Below are positions 1-8,912 of a DNA stretch of 64,000 bases, one piece after another. Both the position numbers and the translations under genes were made by a program. A model generated the notes under the pieces. It worked only from the letters and a program-made list of their open reading frames with translations. It made no database searches and was not told where the DNA came from. This DNA is from Marinicella meishanensis (GTDB taxonomy: Bacteria > Pseudomonadota > Gammaproteobacteria > Xanthomonadales > Marinicellaceae): NCBI RefSeq assembly GCF_019931145.1, contig NZ_JAIOUV010000005.1, positions 124,001-188,000 of the forward strand, in the 5' to 3' direction. The number at the start of each line of letters is the position of its first letter. The first letter of the stretch is position 1.

Positions 1-1
1 G

Positions 2-2083
2 CGCAGTGGCCAAGTAGAACGCATCACAAGCGATGGATCGACTTGGCGCTTTCCACCGGTGTGGTCGCCTGACAGCAGCAAACTGGCTTATGGTGACACC
101 AACCAAAATTTATGGGTGGTGGATGTGAACAGCAAAAAAACCAAGAAATTGGATCATTCCAACCGCAACACCATCCAAGACTACACCTGGTCACCCGACA
201 GCCAATGGTTGGTGTATTCCAAAACCGCCAACAGCGGCTTTGGCTCATTGTTCGCCTACAGCTTTAAGTCAGGTGATGTCAGTCGCTTAACCAGTGATGC
301 ATTCAATGATTTCTCACCGGTGTTTGATCCCCAAGGCCGCTACCTGTTCTTCTTGTCCAATCGCGACTATAACTTGTCATTCAGCAGCTATGAGTTCAAT
401 TATTTGTATCACCAAGCCACACGGGTTTATGCCGCCTCTTTGAATGATCAGGTGCCGGCTTTGTTTCCCTTTGTTGATGATGGCATCAGCGATTCAGCCA
501 AGGATGACAAAAAAGCCGATAAAACAAATGCAGATGAGGGGGTTGTGGTTGATCTGAAAGTGGCCGGATTTGATGATCGGGTCAGGGCCTTGCCGGGTGA
601 TGCCAGCAACTACTTCAATTTGCAAAGCAATGGAGAGGCGGTGTTTGTGGTAGAGAACAACAACGGCAACAACATCAAAATCATCGATCTGAGTGAAGAA
701 GACAAACCCAAAACTGTGATTGCTGGGGTTGGTAATTACCAATTGTCGACCGATGGTAAGAGCCTGTTGATTCAAAAAGGGGACCAATACCACATCATCA
801 AGGCGGCGGCCGACCAAAACACCAAAGACACGCAATTGGATTTGACCCACCTGACCATGAAGATTGATTCGCAGGTGGAATGGCGCCAAATGTACACCGA
901 TGCCTGGCGCATCCTGCGCGATTGGTTCTATGACCCCGGCATGCACGGCATGGACTGGCAAGCCATCCATGACCGCTATTTGCCAATGGCCCAAGCCGCC
1001 ACCCACCGCACCGACCTGGATTATGTATTCGGTGAGATCGCCGGCGAGATGAACGCGGGCCATATTTATGTCAACAGCGGCGATCAGCCGCAAGTCAAAC
1101 GCCAAGAGAATGGCTTGCTGGGCGCTGAATTTGACAAACACCGCAGTGGCTACTTTGAAATTACCCACATTTTTGCTGGTGAAAATTGGACCCCCAACCG
1201 CCGTTCTCCATTGACCGAAACCGGGGTCAAAGCCGCAGTTGGCGATTATGTGTTGGCCATCAACGGCCAGAGCACCCAAGACGTGGCCAACATCTATCAA
1301 CTGTTGGAACACCAAGTGAACCGCACCGTAACCCTGACCTTAAATAATCAGCCCAAAACCGCCGGTTCATGGCAAGCCCATGTCAAACCCATCAGTTCCG
1401 AGAGTCAGTTGCGCTATTTGCAGTGGGTCAATGAACGTCGGGCCATGGTCGATGAATTGTCTGATGGCCGCATTGGTTATGTCCACTTGCCCAACACCGC
1501 CATCGACGGCAACCGCGAACTGTTCAAGCAGCTGTTGCCGCAAATTGGTAAAGACGCCTTGATCATTGATGACCGTTACAACGGCGGTGGTTTCATTCCG
1601 GACCGCATGATTGAAGTGCTGTCACGCACCACCTTGAACTATTGGAAACGCCGTGGTTTGGACCTGGACAGCAATGCCACGCCGTTGATCGCCCACGACG
1701 GTCCCAAAGTGATGTTGACCAATGGTCAATCCAGCTCAGGTGGCGATGCACTGCCGTATTACTTCCGCAAAGCCGGCTTGGGTAAAATCATTGGCACCCG
1801 CACCTGGGGTGGTTTGATTGGCATCAGTGGTAACCCAGGCTTGGCCGATGGTGGATCCATTTTGGCCTCAACTTTCCGCTTCATGGACACCGAAGGCAAC
1901 TGGGCGGTTGAGAATGAAGGCGTCAGCCCGGACATCGAATTGATCGACCGGCCTGAATTGGTGGCGGCGGGACAAGACCCGTCATTGGAGCGGGCGGTTG
2001 AGGAACTGCTCAAAGACCTCCAAGTCAACCCCAGATCGGTGATCAAGTCGCCACCGGCCCCCACCGATTTTGGGCAGAATTGA
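2..2083 (+). CDS. Tricorn-like S41 family protease, 5' end outside window
   Basis: The reading frame is already open at base 2, so the N-terminal part of the gene is missing. What remains (about 693 residues) starts in a beta-propeller of PD40/TolB-type blades (repeated 'WSPDS' motifs near residues 20 and 60), continues through a helical linker and a PDZ-like segment, and ends in an S41/tricorn core. The nucleophile is probably a serine of the 'NGQSSSGGD' loop near base 1733. The following 'GTRTWGG' segment is typical of tricorn proteases. Tricorn-family enzymes degrade peptides released by other proteases. Gram-negative versions are usually exported, which cannot be checked here because the N-terminus is absent. 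A terminator-like hairpin follows 40 bases after the stop, so this ends its transcription unit. The family assignment is firm and the substrate is unknown. Confidence 0.9.
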   Translation, partial: RSGQVERITSDGSTWRFPPVWSPDSSKLAYGDTNQNLWVVDVNSKKTKKLDHSNRNTIQDYTWSPDSQWLVYSKTANSGFGSLFAYSFKSGDVSRLTSDAFNDFSPVFDPQGRYLFFLSNRDYNLSFSSYEFNYLYHQATRVYAASLNDQVPALFPFVDDGISDSAKDDKKADKTNADEGVVVDLKVAGFDDRVRALPGDASNYFNLQSNGEAVFVVENNNGNNIKIIDLSEEDKPKTVIAGVGNYQLSTDGKSLLIQKGDQYHIIKAAADQNTKDTQLDLTHLTMKIDSQVEWRQMYTDAWRILRDWFYDPGMHGMDWQAIHDRYLPMAQAATHRTDLDYVFGEIAGEMNAGHIYVNSGDQPQVKRQENGLLGAEFDKHRSGYFEITHIFAGENWTPNRRSPLTETGVKAAVGDYVLAINGQSTQDVANIYQLLEHQVNRTVTLTLNNQPKTAGSWQAHVKPISSESQLRYLQWVNERRAMVDELSDGRIGYVHLPNTAIDGNRELFKQLLPQIGKDALIIDDRYNGGGFIPDRMIEVLSRTTLNYWKRRGLDLDSNATPLIAHDGPKVMLTNGQSSSGGDALPYYFRKAGLGKIIGTRTWGGLIGISGNPGLADGGSILASTFRFMDTEGNWAVENEGVSPDIELIDRPELVAAGQDPSLERAVEELLKDLQVNPRSVIKSPPAPTDFGQN

Positions 2084-2125
2084 TCAAATTCATTTGACAT
2101 TCAGGCCATTTCGTGAAAAATACAG

Positions 2126-2156
2126 CATCCTCTGGCCACTGGTCAGGGGATGTTTT
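2126..2156 (+). terminator. Rho-independent terminator after the tricorn-like gene
   Basis: CATCCTCTG pairs with CAGGGGATG (nine pairs, one G-U) around a 9-base loop, followed by TTTT and an AT-rich tail. It lies 43 bases past the stop codon of the protease gene. Confidence 0.7.
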
Positions 2157-2347
2157 ATTATCAACCACAAGAACCGCATACAGGAGGCTTAAACATGCAA
2201 CACAACACAGTGAGAACCATTTTTTAAGCGCCTACCTCAAATTTGCCAAATATTTGTTTGGAAGGCGTTTGGTGATGCCTTTCAGACCAGGGACTGTTGA
2301 CCCGTCCCGATAGAAGCCTGAAATGCATCGTGTTTCAGGCTTTTTTT
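2157..2347 (+). ncRNA. Candidate small RNA or leader upstream of rtcB
   Basis: This 190-base stretch lies between two intrinsic terminators and has no convincing gene. It holds a strong Shine-Dalgarno (AGGAGG, 2182-2187) seven bases before an ATG that opens a 10-codon ORF (2195-2227). A pairing-rich stretch follows (CGCCT near 2229 with AGGCG near 2261, enclosing CAAAT/ATTTG), and a perfect terminator closes it. It could be a short sRNA, a micro-ORF transcript or an attenuated leader for rtcB. RNA-repair genes are often tightly controlled and sometimes neighbour structured RNAs, but this sequence matches no family I recognise. No clear promoter was identified. Confidence 0.3.
2314..2347 (+). 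terminator. Strong intrinsic terminator upstream of rtcB
   Basis: AAGCCTGAAA pairs perfectly with TTTCAGGCTT around a 9-base loop, and the T-run extends to base 2347. It lies 50 bases before the rtcB start. It must therefore end a separate short transcript or act as an attenuator for rtcB. Confidence 0.8.
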
Positions 2348-2397
2348 ATGCCCCAAGAACAGGGCAGAGGCCTGATCAATTGATAAGGAATTTGATT

Positions 2398-3597
2398 ATG
2401 CCAATATTAAAACAAATCAACAAAACCAGGGTGCCGGTGAAAATTTACACCGAAGACATTGCACCCCAGGCCATCGATCAACTGGTGAACATCGCCAATT
2501 TGCCGATTGTGCATCACCACGTGGCGGCCATGCCGGATGTCCATTTGGGCATTGGTGCCACCGTGGGCTCGGTGATCCCAACCCTCAATGCGGTGATACC
2601 CGCTGCGGTTGGGGTGGACATCGGTTGTGGCATGAATGCCGTACGCACCAGCCTGACGGCCAATGACTTGCCAGATAATCTGTATCAGATCAGGAGCCGC
2701 ATTGAGGCTCGGGTCCCGGTGGGGTTTAACTGGCACCAGCGAACGGTGGTCAATCGATCCACTGTTAATGGACTGGACAAGCCATTGGACGACTTGGTGG
2801 GGAAACACCCAGCGATCATGAAAATGCTCAAAGGGTTCAACCACACATGGCACCGGCAGTTGGGTACGCTGGGTGGGGGTAACCACTTCATCGAGCTGTG
2901 CCTGGATGAAAACGATGATGTGTGGATCATGCTGCACTCAGGCTCAAGAGGCGTGGGTAATGTCATCGGCCGGTATTTCATCAACCTGGCCAAGAAAGAC
3001 ATGCGGCGACATCAGCAGCACCTGCCAGATGCCAATTTGGCTTACTTCAGTGAAGGCAGTGAACACTTTGCTGACTATGTCATGGCGGTGAACTGGGCCC
3101 AGGAATATGCTTGGGTCAACCGCCAAGAGATGATGAAGCTGGTGGTCGATGCCCTCAAAGCGTCGGCATTGCCTGACTTCACCTTGACCAAGAAGGCCAT
3201 CAATTGCCACCACAATTACATCTCGCACGAAACCCATTATGGGCAGCGGGTGTTGGTGACGCGCAAGGGGGCCATCCGGGCTGGATTGGGTGAGTTGGGC
3301 ATCATCCCTGGCTCCATGGGTGCCCGGTCTTACATCGTCGAGGGCAAAGGGGCGAAAGCTTCATTTTGTTCCTGTGCCCATGGGGCCGGCCGCAGCATGA
3401 GTCGCACGGCTGCCAAACGGGCGTTTTCGGTGCAAGACCTGGCCGCCCAAACCGCCGGTGTTGAATGCCGCAAAGATCGGGGCATGCTGGATGAAATACC
3501 CGGTGCCTACAAAGACATTGATCAAGTGATGGCCAACCAGGCCGATCTGGTCAATGTGGTGCACACCCTCAAACAAGTGGTGTGTGTGAAAGGATAA
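2398..3597 (+). CDS. rtcB: RNA-splicing ligase RtcB
   Basis: RtcB joins 2',3'-cyclic-phosphate or 3'-phosphate RNA ends to 5'-OH ends, using GTP and Mn2+, in tRNA and RNA repair. The 399-residue protein is the usual bacterial length. It carries the metal-binding 'GVDIGCGMN' motif (Asp74, Cys77), the 'HSGSRGVGN' loop and the 'CAHGAGRSMSR' motif whose His328 is the residue expected to carry GMP. I chose the ATG at 2398 because it begins the family's N-terminal sequence and follows a GATAAGGAA ribosome-binding region. The longer frame from 2323 would run through the terminator. No RtcR, RtcA or archease gene is adjacent. A small basic-protein gene follows 37 bases later and may share its transcript. 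Confidence 0.96.
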   Translation: MPILKQINKTRVPVKIYTEDIAPQAIDQLVNIANLPIVHHHVAAMPDVHLGIGATVGSVIPTLNAVIPAAVGVDIGCGMNAVRTSLTANDLPDNLYQIRSRIEARVPVGFNWHQRTVVNRSTVNGLDKPLDDLVGKHPAIMKMLKGFNHTWHRQLGTLGGGNHFIELCLDENDDVWIMLHSGSRGVGNVIGRYFINLAKKDMRRHQQHLPDANLAYFSEGSEHFADYVMAVNWAQEYAWVNRQEMMKLVVDALKASALPDFTLTKKAINCHHNYISHETHYGQRVLVTRKGAIRAGLGELGIIPGSMGARSYIVEGKGAKASFCSCAHGAGRSMSRTAAKRAFSVQDLAAQTAGVECRKDRGMLDEIPGAYKDIDQVMANQADLVNVVHTLKQVVCVKG

Positions 3598-3634
3598 CCA
3601 CAACCCAAAGCGGTTGTGCCAATTGGAGATAACC

Positions 3635-3805
3635 ATGAAAAACAAAACCAGGAACTGGGTAGCCAGGGCCGCCATCATGTGCAAAGGTGGCGCCCATGAG
3701 CAATCCAACAAAGCCAAAAGACAACGGGACAAACAATCCATGAAACGCAAACTGAGGGCCGATCAATTCGGCCCTTTTGCTGTCTGGACTGCGGTCAAAC
3801 CGTGA
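3635..3805 (+). CDS. Small basic protein downstream of rtcB
   Basis: This is a 56-residue, Lys/Arg-rich protein. It starts at an ATG five bases after a GGAG (AATTGGAGATAACC), which is a good ribosome-binding site. The first 40 residues (an 'NWVARAAIMCKGGAH' segment, then a basic helix) look like a real conserved small protein of the 'N-x-VAR' type, probably RNA- or ribosome-associated given its charge. That function is inference. The last 15 codons lie over an intrinsic terminator hairpin, so the mRNA may end before the stop codon. The true protein or transcript could then be shorter. It lies directly behind rtcB with no obvious promoter between. Confidence 0.6.
   Translation: MKNKTRNWVARAAIMCKGGAHEQSNKAKRQRDKQSMKRKLRADQFGPFAVWTAVKP
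3756..3778 (+). terminator. Intrinsic terminator inside the 3' end of the small basic gene
   Basis: GGGCCGA pairs with TCGGCCC around a 5-base loop, followed by TTTT. The hairpin starts 50 bases before the stop codon of the small basic-protein frame. Confidence 0.65.
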
Positions 3806-3912
3806 CAAAACATTGAACTGTTTCAAAAAAAAACAGGGTCAATCAATTATTGCCCCTCTGGGCGCTGCGTTGGCCAGCAAATCTGCTAAGATGCTTGGCT
3901 TAAAAAGCGAGG

Positions 3913-5700
3913 GTGGTGACATTGAACAGGGGAGGCAAACATCATTGGTGGCTTGGCATGTGCCTGCTTATTTGGCCTTGGGTCCATGGCATGGCCTCCA
4001 ATCCATGTGCCAATGCCATCAAATCAGGCGATCATCTGGCGGCCTTGCCGCTGTGTGAACAAGCCGCCCAAGCCGGTGGTGATGCGGTGGTTGCCATGTG
4101 GTTTCATTTGGTGGAAATTCACCATGTGCTGGGTCAAGATGAACAAGAATCTTATTACTTGGCCAAAATCAAAACACACCCACAATTCATCGAAAACATC
4201 GAACACCAATACAATTGGTACCGCCGGGTGGGACAAAAACACTACCACATGGATCAATTTGATTCATCGGCCCACTATTTGTCCATGGGCTTGTCCATCG
4301 CTGAGCAAGAAAACAACCCACAATGGCTCAGCAAGAGTCACAATGACATGGGTCTGGTGGCCTATCGGCAAAAAGACCATGTGACTTCCTTGGAACATTT
4401 CAATCGCAGCCTGAATTTAAAATGGGTACATGGCAATGCCTATCAAGTGGGCAACACCTTGAACAACATTGCCCGGGTGCAACTGGCCATGGAAAAACCG
4501 GATTTGGCCATAGATTTTTATGAGCAGGCACTGGAGCAATACCTGGCATATACCCAAGAAACCGATTTTGATGAACGGGTCTATCAACAGATTTCGCACA
4601 TCTATGAAGACCTGACCAGGGCCCATAACGAGGCCGGTGATGTGCAAGCCGCACAATCTTACGCCGATCAGATTTTGTCCACATTTCGCTTAAAAAAATC
4701 GCCCAGGGCACAGGCCAGGGCCTTGCAGAATTTGGCGGTGCATCATTTGGGGATTGAACAGCCAGAGACCGCTCGCTTGTTTTTGACTGAAGCCCAGAGC
4801 ATCCAATACAATCACGGTTTGCAACCGGATGCAGAGTTTCATTTGGCCGCGGCCTCATTGGCTTGGGATGAACAAGACTGGGACGCGGTGACCCAGTGGA
4901 CCGACCAAGGGCTGGCTTTGGCCTCAGCCGCGTCTGACCACCGCTTGCTCAGTGGGCTGTATGAACTGAAAGCCCGCCTGACAGCCTCCAGCGATGCCGC
5001 CCAAGCGTTGGCCCACTACCAATCACACATGCAACACCGAGAACAGTTTTTACAAGACAAGTATGACCGCGATTTGAACACCATCCAACACCGGATTGAA
5101 AAACAAAACATCCAGCATGAATTGGTCAATCAACAATTGATCAGTACAGAAAAAACTGCCGAAGTGCAGCGCTTGACCAATGGGGTGTTGTGGGCCAGTC
5201 TGGTGTTGTTGGCGGTGGGCACGGCCTTTTTGTTTTATGCCATCAACAAACGGCGTGAACGCAAAGCCCTGCTGCAATCAATCAAGCACCATGAACAACA
5301 ACTGTTCATGCTGCAAGACCAGCAACTGCCGCTGGCCATGAGCAGCAATGATTTGGACCACAATGCCCTGAAGCAGAGTTTCCAACAGCAGCTGGTGGTC
5401 ACTTTGGTCGATGCATTGACCACTTGGGAAAAAACCACCGGCACCGATCGCATCGAACTGGCTGAAAAAAGCAAGGTGTGGACGGTGTCCATTGACAACG
5501 GCACCTTGCGCACCCGCTCATTGGACAAATACCTCGATATCGACAAAATTCCAGCCAATCCCCGGTGGCGCAATGTGGTCAAAACCTGTCATTATGTTTT
5601 GACCTTGGATCAGTTGCAGCCAGATGATCGCATGTCATTGGAAAGCCAATTATCACAACTGCTTGACTTGGCCAAGCAGTTGTCTTTGTGTCATGGATGA
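3913..5700 (+). CDS. Membrane-anchored TPR protein with uncharacterised C-terminal domain
   Basis: The protein has up to 595 residues. An N-terminal hydrophobic segment preceded by basic residues (about residues 8-28) looks like a signal peptide. TPR-like helical pairs follow (about 60-390), then a Gln-rich coiled coil (about 390-420) and a membrane helix (about 424-443, 'LWASLVLLAVGTAFLFYAI'). After a second coiled coil comes a cytoplasmic domain of about 110 residues with a 'RIELAEKSKVW...RTRSLDKYL...PRWRNV' pattern. I have seen similar C-termini in TPR proteins of marine gammaproteobacteria, but I know of no assigned function. The start is uncertain: GTG 3913, GTG 3916, TTG 3922 (GAGGG eight bases upstream) or ATG 3958 are possible. 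A sensor or scaffold role is plausible. Confidence 0.75.
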   Translation: MVTLNRGGKHHWWLGMCLLIWPWVHGMASNPCANAIKSGDHLAALPLCEQAAQAGGDAVVAMWFHLVEIHHVLGQDEQESYYLAKIKTHPQFIENIEHQYNWYRRVGQKHYHMDQFDSSAHYLSMGLSIAEQENNPQWLSKSHNDMGLVAYRQKDHVTSLEHFNRSLNLKWVHGNAYQVGNTLNNIARVQLAMEKPDLAIDFYEQALEQYLAYTQETDFDERVYQQISHIYEDLTRAHNEAGDVQAAQSYADQILSTFRLKKSPRAQARALQNLAVHHLGIEQPETARLFLTEAQSIQYNHGLQPDAEFHLAAASLAWDEQDWDAVTQWTDQGLALASAASDHRLLSGLYELKARLTASSDAAQALAHYQSHMQHREQFLQDKYDRDLNTIQHRIEKQNIQHELVNQQLISTEKTAEVQRLTNGVLWASLVLLAVGTAFLFYAINKRRERKALLQSIKHHEQQLFMLQDQQLPLAMSSNDLDHNALKQSFQQQLVVTLVDALTTWEKTTGTDRIELAEKSKVWTVSIDNGTLRTRSLDKYLDIDKIPANPRWRNVVKTCHYVLTLDQLQPDDRMSLESQLSQLLDLAKQLSLCHG

Positions 5701-5706
5701 AGTGAA

Positions 5707-6255
5707 TCAATCTACAGTCATGCTACTGACCACTTCAACACAGTTGAACGACAAACCGGCATCGAATTGATATGCCGTGTGGTGCTCTTCGCTGATTGCA
5801 ACGTCATTGATGAAAGTCGCTGGACCTAAGAACTGTGGGATCAGACCATCTGGATACAAGCTGGGATAACCAACAGCGACACCAGCACACAGATCAATGG
5901 CGATGGAACGTGCCAAATTCCAGTGATCAAAGACACCACAAGTTTTGAACACCGCATCCCAATCATCACAAACGATGGCTGCTTCTGGTACATCTTCTGA
6001 TCTGCGAGCAACGATGCGTTTGATTTCCTGTTTAATCAGGTCTTTGCCAGCGGCTTTGAAAAGGTCATTGGCTGTTAAATGAAAAGTTTCGACCACATTC
6101 AAAGTGGAATATGGGTCGGTACCAATGGTTTCTGGGTAAACCAGAATATCAGTCAGAAATTCATGGGCTTTGATCGGCCAATTTGATCCAATTAAGATCA
6201 CCAAACATATCAGTGGTTTCATAAGAAAGTTTATAAATGTCGTGAAAAACTTCAT
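5707..6255 (-). CDS. Secreted hypothetical protein
   Basis: This 182-residue protein is of unrecognised family. Residues 1-30 form a clear signal peptide (MKFF..., a hydrophobic core near 12-24, cleavage near 'IKAHE'). The mature part has four or more cysteines (in 'VCDDWDAVFKTCG', 'DLCAG', 'FNCVE'), consistent with disulfides in the periplasm. It contains no catalytic motif I recognise. It converges with the TPR gene, six bases between the two stops, and is divergent from the next secreted unknown. Confidence 0.65.
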   Translation of the reverse strand: MKFFTTFINFLMKPLICLVILIGSNWPIKAHEFLTDILVYPETIGTDPYSTLNVVETFHLTANDLFKAAGKDLIKQEIKRIVARRSEDVPEAAIVCDDWDAVFKTCGVFDHWNLARSIAIDLCAGVAVGYPSLYPDGLIPQFLGPATFINDVAISEEHHTAYQFDAGLSFNCVEVVSSMTVD

Positions 6256-6480
6256 CTTAACCGGAATGTCTGCAGATCTCGCTTATGCATTCGGTAAAAA
6301 CTGGTAAAAACCAAAATATGTGAAATGAATCAATAATTTGCTGTTGTTTCATTTTGGATTTAATGGGGCGCATCATGGCCCTTTGATGGTATTTACCAAT
6401 CTTTCCTGTCAATGCCCTGGCATGTTTCGTTTCATTCATTAGCATGGGATGGGCTTTTTAATCAAACACAGGAGAAACGC

Positions 6481-6942
6481 ATGAAGTTTTCAAATAAATT
6501 GATTCAGGTGGTCGGTATGTTAATGATTGCCAGTTTTTGTCAAGCAGCCGGTACCATCAGCGGTCCAGGTTGGTATTACCAAGCCGTGCCCGTGGGTGTG
6601 CCTGCCACGTATGTCAACATATTCCTCAAAGGGGCCTATGCAGATAAAACCAGTTGCCAAAGTGCCCGCAGCGACGATGCCGATCCGAGTGATGGCATCA
6701 TTCCTTTGAATTGGGGACCGCGGTGTCATTATATTTATGCTTCTGATGTACAAAATGCCAATGACTTGTATGAGGTGGCATTCAATCCAGGTTCCGACCC
6801 CATCATCGGTTTGAGTGCCGATCAACAAATTGAGTATTTCTCTGAAATCGACCAAATCAATCAAGAACATGGCATCCGCAGTTATCGGGAGAAAGTCAAT
6901 CGTTTGATCGCTTCATACCGACAAAACCAGCAACCTGAATGA
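6481..6942 (+). CDS. Secreted hypothetical protein
   Basis: This is a 153-residue protein starting at an ATG preceded by GGAGAAACGC, a good ribosome-binding site. The in-frame ATG at 6412 lacks one. A signal peptide covers residues 1-22 (cleavage near 'CQAAG'). The mature domain begins with 'GPGWYYQAVPVG' and has two cysteines (in 'TSCQSA' and 'RCHYI') that probably form a disulfide. The C-terminal third is a charged helix. I recognise no family. Confidence 0.7.
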   Translation: MKFSNKLIQVVGMLMIASFCQAAGTISGPGWYYQAVPVGVPATYVNIFLKGAYADKTSCQSARSDDADPSDGIIPLNWGPRCHYIYASDVQNANDLYEVAFNPGSDPIIGLSADQQIEYFSEIDQINQEHGIRSYREKVNRLIASYRQNQQPE

Positions 6943-6944
6943 AT

Positions 6945-6981
6945 CAAACCAAGGTAGACCCTTTGGGTTTTCCCTGGTTTT
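6945..6981 (+). terminator. Weak terminator after the secreted unknown
   Basis: AAACCAAGG can pair with CCCTGGTTTT across a loop containing a small inner stem. The T-run is part of the stem. It sits a few bases past the stop codon. Confidence 0.35.
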
Positions 6982-7074
6982 ATTGGACGGGTCAATATCC
7001 GCAACCCAACCAAAGGCCCATGTGAAACAGCATCACACATGACATAATGATTTCTTTGAAAGAGGAGACCTCCT

Positions 7075-7992
7075 ATGCAGCGCTGTTACTTGATCGGGAT
7101 GCTGTTGATCTGGGCCATGACGTCATCTGCCGCCGACATTGAATTTGAATTCGATGGCTTTCATGTGCGGGATTTTGCCCTCAGTGCCAGTGGTGATGAA
7201 TTGTATGTGACCATGGAAAGCCTGGGCAAAGACGCCTCACAAATCGTGCGGCTCAGACCCATTGATGGTGGCTGGGGCGCGCCTGAAGTGGCGACTTTTT
7301 CGGGTCAATTCAAAGACTTGGAACCCTTTTTGCACCCCAATGGTAAGCAACTGTTTTTTGCCTCTAACCGCAACCCAAGCCAAACCGCAGTGACCCAACA
7401 ATTTGATTTGTGGGTGGTTGAAAGGGCCAACCCACAAGCCCCATGGGGACCGGCAAGGCGCTTGGGTGAGGCGATTAACACGCCTGATGGCAACGAGTTC
7501 TATCCCAGTGTGGCCAGCAACGGCAACCTGTATTTCACCGCCACCAAGGCCGATGGCGCTGGCAAGGAAGACATCTACCTGAGTCGTTGGAATGGGCAGC
7601 AATATGGTGCAGCCGAGTTGTTGCCTGCCGCCATCAACTCAGCCACTTACGAATTCAATGCCTTCATCAGCCCCGCAGAAGATGTGCTGATTTTTTCCTC
7701 CTACGGTCGCCCTGATGGTCATGGTGGTGGTGACCTGTATGTGAGTCGTCGCGTCGATGGCCAATGGCAACCGGCTGCCAACCTGGGCCCAAAAATCAAC
7801 ACGCCACAATTGGACTATTGTCCATTCTATGATGCGAACAAGCAGCTTTTGTATTGGACCAGCAATGCCTCAACTTTGGGTCAAGTGCCCCTGGCCAGGC
7901 GTGATTTCAAACAATGGCAAACCCTTTACACACAAGGAAAGAACGGACAAAGCAAGATTTACCGACAAGTTTGGTCGGCCAACAAACTGTGA
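7075..7992 (+). CDS. Secreted PD40/TolB-like beta-propeller protein
   Basis: This 305-residue protein has a signal peptide at residues 1-20 (cleavage after 'SSAAD') and a strong AGAGGAG ribosome-binding site. It consists of WD40-like PD40 blades, for example 'LEPFLHPNGKQLFFASNRN' near residue 85, 'NEFYPSVASNGNLYFTATK' near 142 and a Gly/Asp-rich 'FSSYGRPDGHGGGDLYVS' near 207. It has no catalytic domain, so it is probably a periplasmic binding or scaffold propeller. It stands alone on the plus strand and converges with fabI. Confidence 0.8.
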   Translation: MQRCYLIGMLLIWAMTSSAADIEFEFDGFHVRDFALSASGDELYVTMESLGKDASQIVRLRPIDGGWGAPEVATFSGQFKDLEPFLHPNGKQLFFASNRNPSQTAVTQQFDLWVVERANPQAPWGPARRLGEAINTPDGNEFYPSVASNGNLYFTATKADGAGKEDIYLSRWNGQQYGAAELLPAAINSATYEFNAFISPAEDVLIFSSYGRPDGHGGGDLYVSRRVDGQWQPAANLGPKINTPQLDYCPFYDANKQLLYWTSNASTLGQVPLARRDFKQWQTLYTQGKNGQSKIYRQVWSANKL

Positions 7993-8013
7993 GGGGGGGG
8001 TGAGGGTGGGGGA

Positions 8014-8037
8014 TGTGGCCGCCTGCTGGCGACCACA
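8014..8037. other. Strong hairpin without T-run between convergent genes
   Basis: TGTGGCCGCC pairs with GGCGACCACA over a TGCT loop (ten pairs, one G-U on the fabI strand). It sits in the 56-base gap between the propeller gene and fabI, next to a run of eight G residues. There is no T-run on either side, so it is not a classical intrinsic terminator. It may stop RNA decay or weakly block transcription from both sides. Confidence 0.45.
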
Positions 8038-8048
8038 CCAGTAACAGA

Positions 8049-8837
8049 TCAGTCGCCGATTTCGGTCATGGCCATGATGTTGTAGCCAGAATCGACATAG
8101 GTGATTTCGCCGGTGATGCCATGGGCCCAATCAGAGCACAGAAAGGCGGCGGCTTTGGCCACGTCTTCTTGGGTCACGTTGCGCTTCAATGGCGCGGCTT
8201 TGGCCACATGATCGAGCATCGACTTGAAGTTGCCAATGCCTGAGGCGGCCAGGGTTTTGATGGGGCCAGCAGAAATGCCATTGACCCGAATGCCATCCGG
8301 TCCCAAAGCATGGGCCATGTAACGGACATTGGCTTCCAGCGCGGCTTTGGCCACCCCCATCACGTTGTAATTGTTCATGGCGCGAATCGCACCCAGATAG
8401 GTCAGGGTCAACAAGGCCGCATCACGCCCTTGCATCATCTCGCGGCCGGCTTTGCCCAAGGCGGCAAAACTGTATGAACTGGTGTCCATGGCGATGCGGT
8501 AACCTTCGCGGGTCAAGTGATCCAGATAATTGCCTTGCAACAGTTCACGGGGCGCAAACCCCACCGAATGAACGATGATGTCCAAACCATCCCATTCCCT
8601 TTTCAGTTCGGTGAACACATCGTCAATTTGTTGGTCTGAATTCACATCACAGGGCAACACGATGTCTGATTGGGTTTGGGCGGCGATCTTGTCCACCCGC
8701 TTTTTCAGTTTGTCATCCAAGTAGGTGAAGGCCAACTCGGCGCCTTGTTGATGCATGAATTCGGCGGTGCTCCATGCGATTGATCGGTCACTGGCCACGC
8801 CTACAATGAGTGCTTTTTTCCCGGCTAAAATGCCCAT
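8049..8837 (-). CDS. fabI: Enoyl-[acyl-carrier-protein] reductase (NADH), FabI
   Basis: FabI carries out the last reduction of each fatty-acid elongation cycle in the cytoplasm. The 262-residue protein is full length. It has the variant nucleotide-binding start '[10 protein letters not shown]' and the catalytic Tyr147/Tyr157/Lys164 set ('LTYLGA', '[10 protein letters not shown]') that defines FabI within the SDR superfamily. The '[13 protein letters not shown]' substrate loop is typical of enzymes sensitive to triclosan-type inhibitors. It is a single-gene unit facing away from the downstream mfd operon genes. The start ATG is preceded only by a weak AGAG. Confidence 0.96.
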   Translation of the reverse strand: MGILAGKKALIVGVASDRSIAWSTAEFMHQQGAELAFTYLDDKLKKRVDKIAAQTQSDIVLPCDVNSDQQIDDVFTELKREWDGLDIIVHSVGFAPRELLQGNYLDHLTREGYRIAMDTSSYSFAALGKAGREMMQGRDAALLTLTYLGAIRAMNNYNVMGVAKAALEANVRYMAHALGPDGIRVNGISAGPIKTLAASGIGNFKSMLDHVAKAAPLKRNVTQEDVAKAAAFLCSDWAHGITGEITYVDSGYNIMAMTEIGD

Positions 8838-8912
8838 GATGAATTCTCTTTGAAAGGATGGCTTATCTTACAAAGTTTGTCGGAGGATGACCACCCATGT
8901 CACTGAAATGGC

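Noticed and set aside
494-1315. 273-codon minus-strand ORF inside the tricorn gene
   Set aside because: Shadow of the protease reading frame, without start signal or recognisable product.
2113-2313. 66-codon ORF before rtcB
   Set aside because: No ribosome-binding site, and it runs through the first terminator (2126-2156) and stops where the second begins.
8014-8037. Terminator between the propeller gene and fabI
   Set aside because: The stem is strong but no T-run follows on either strand, so it is listed only as a hairpin.
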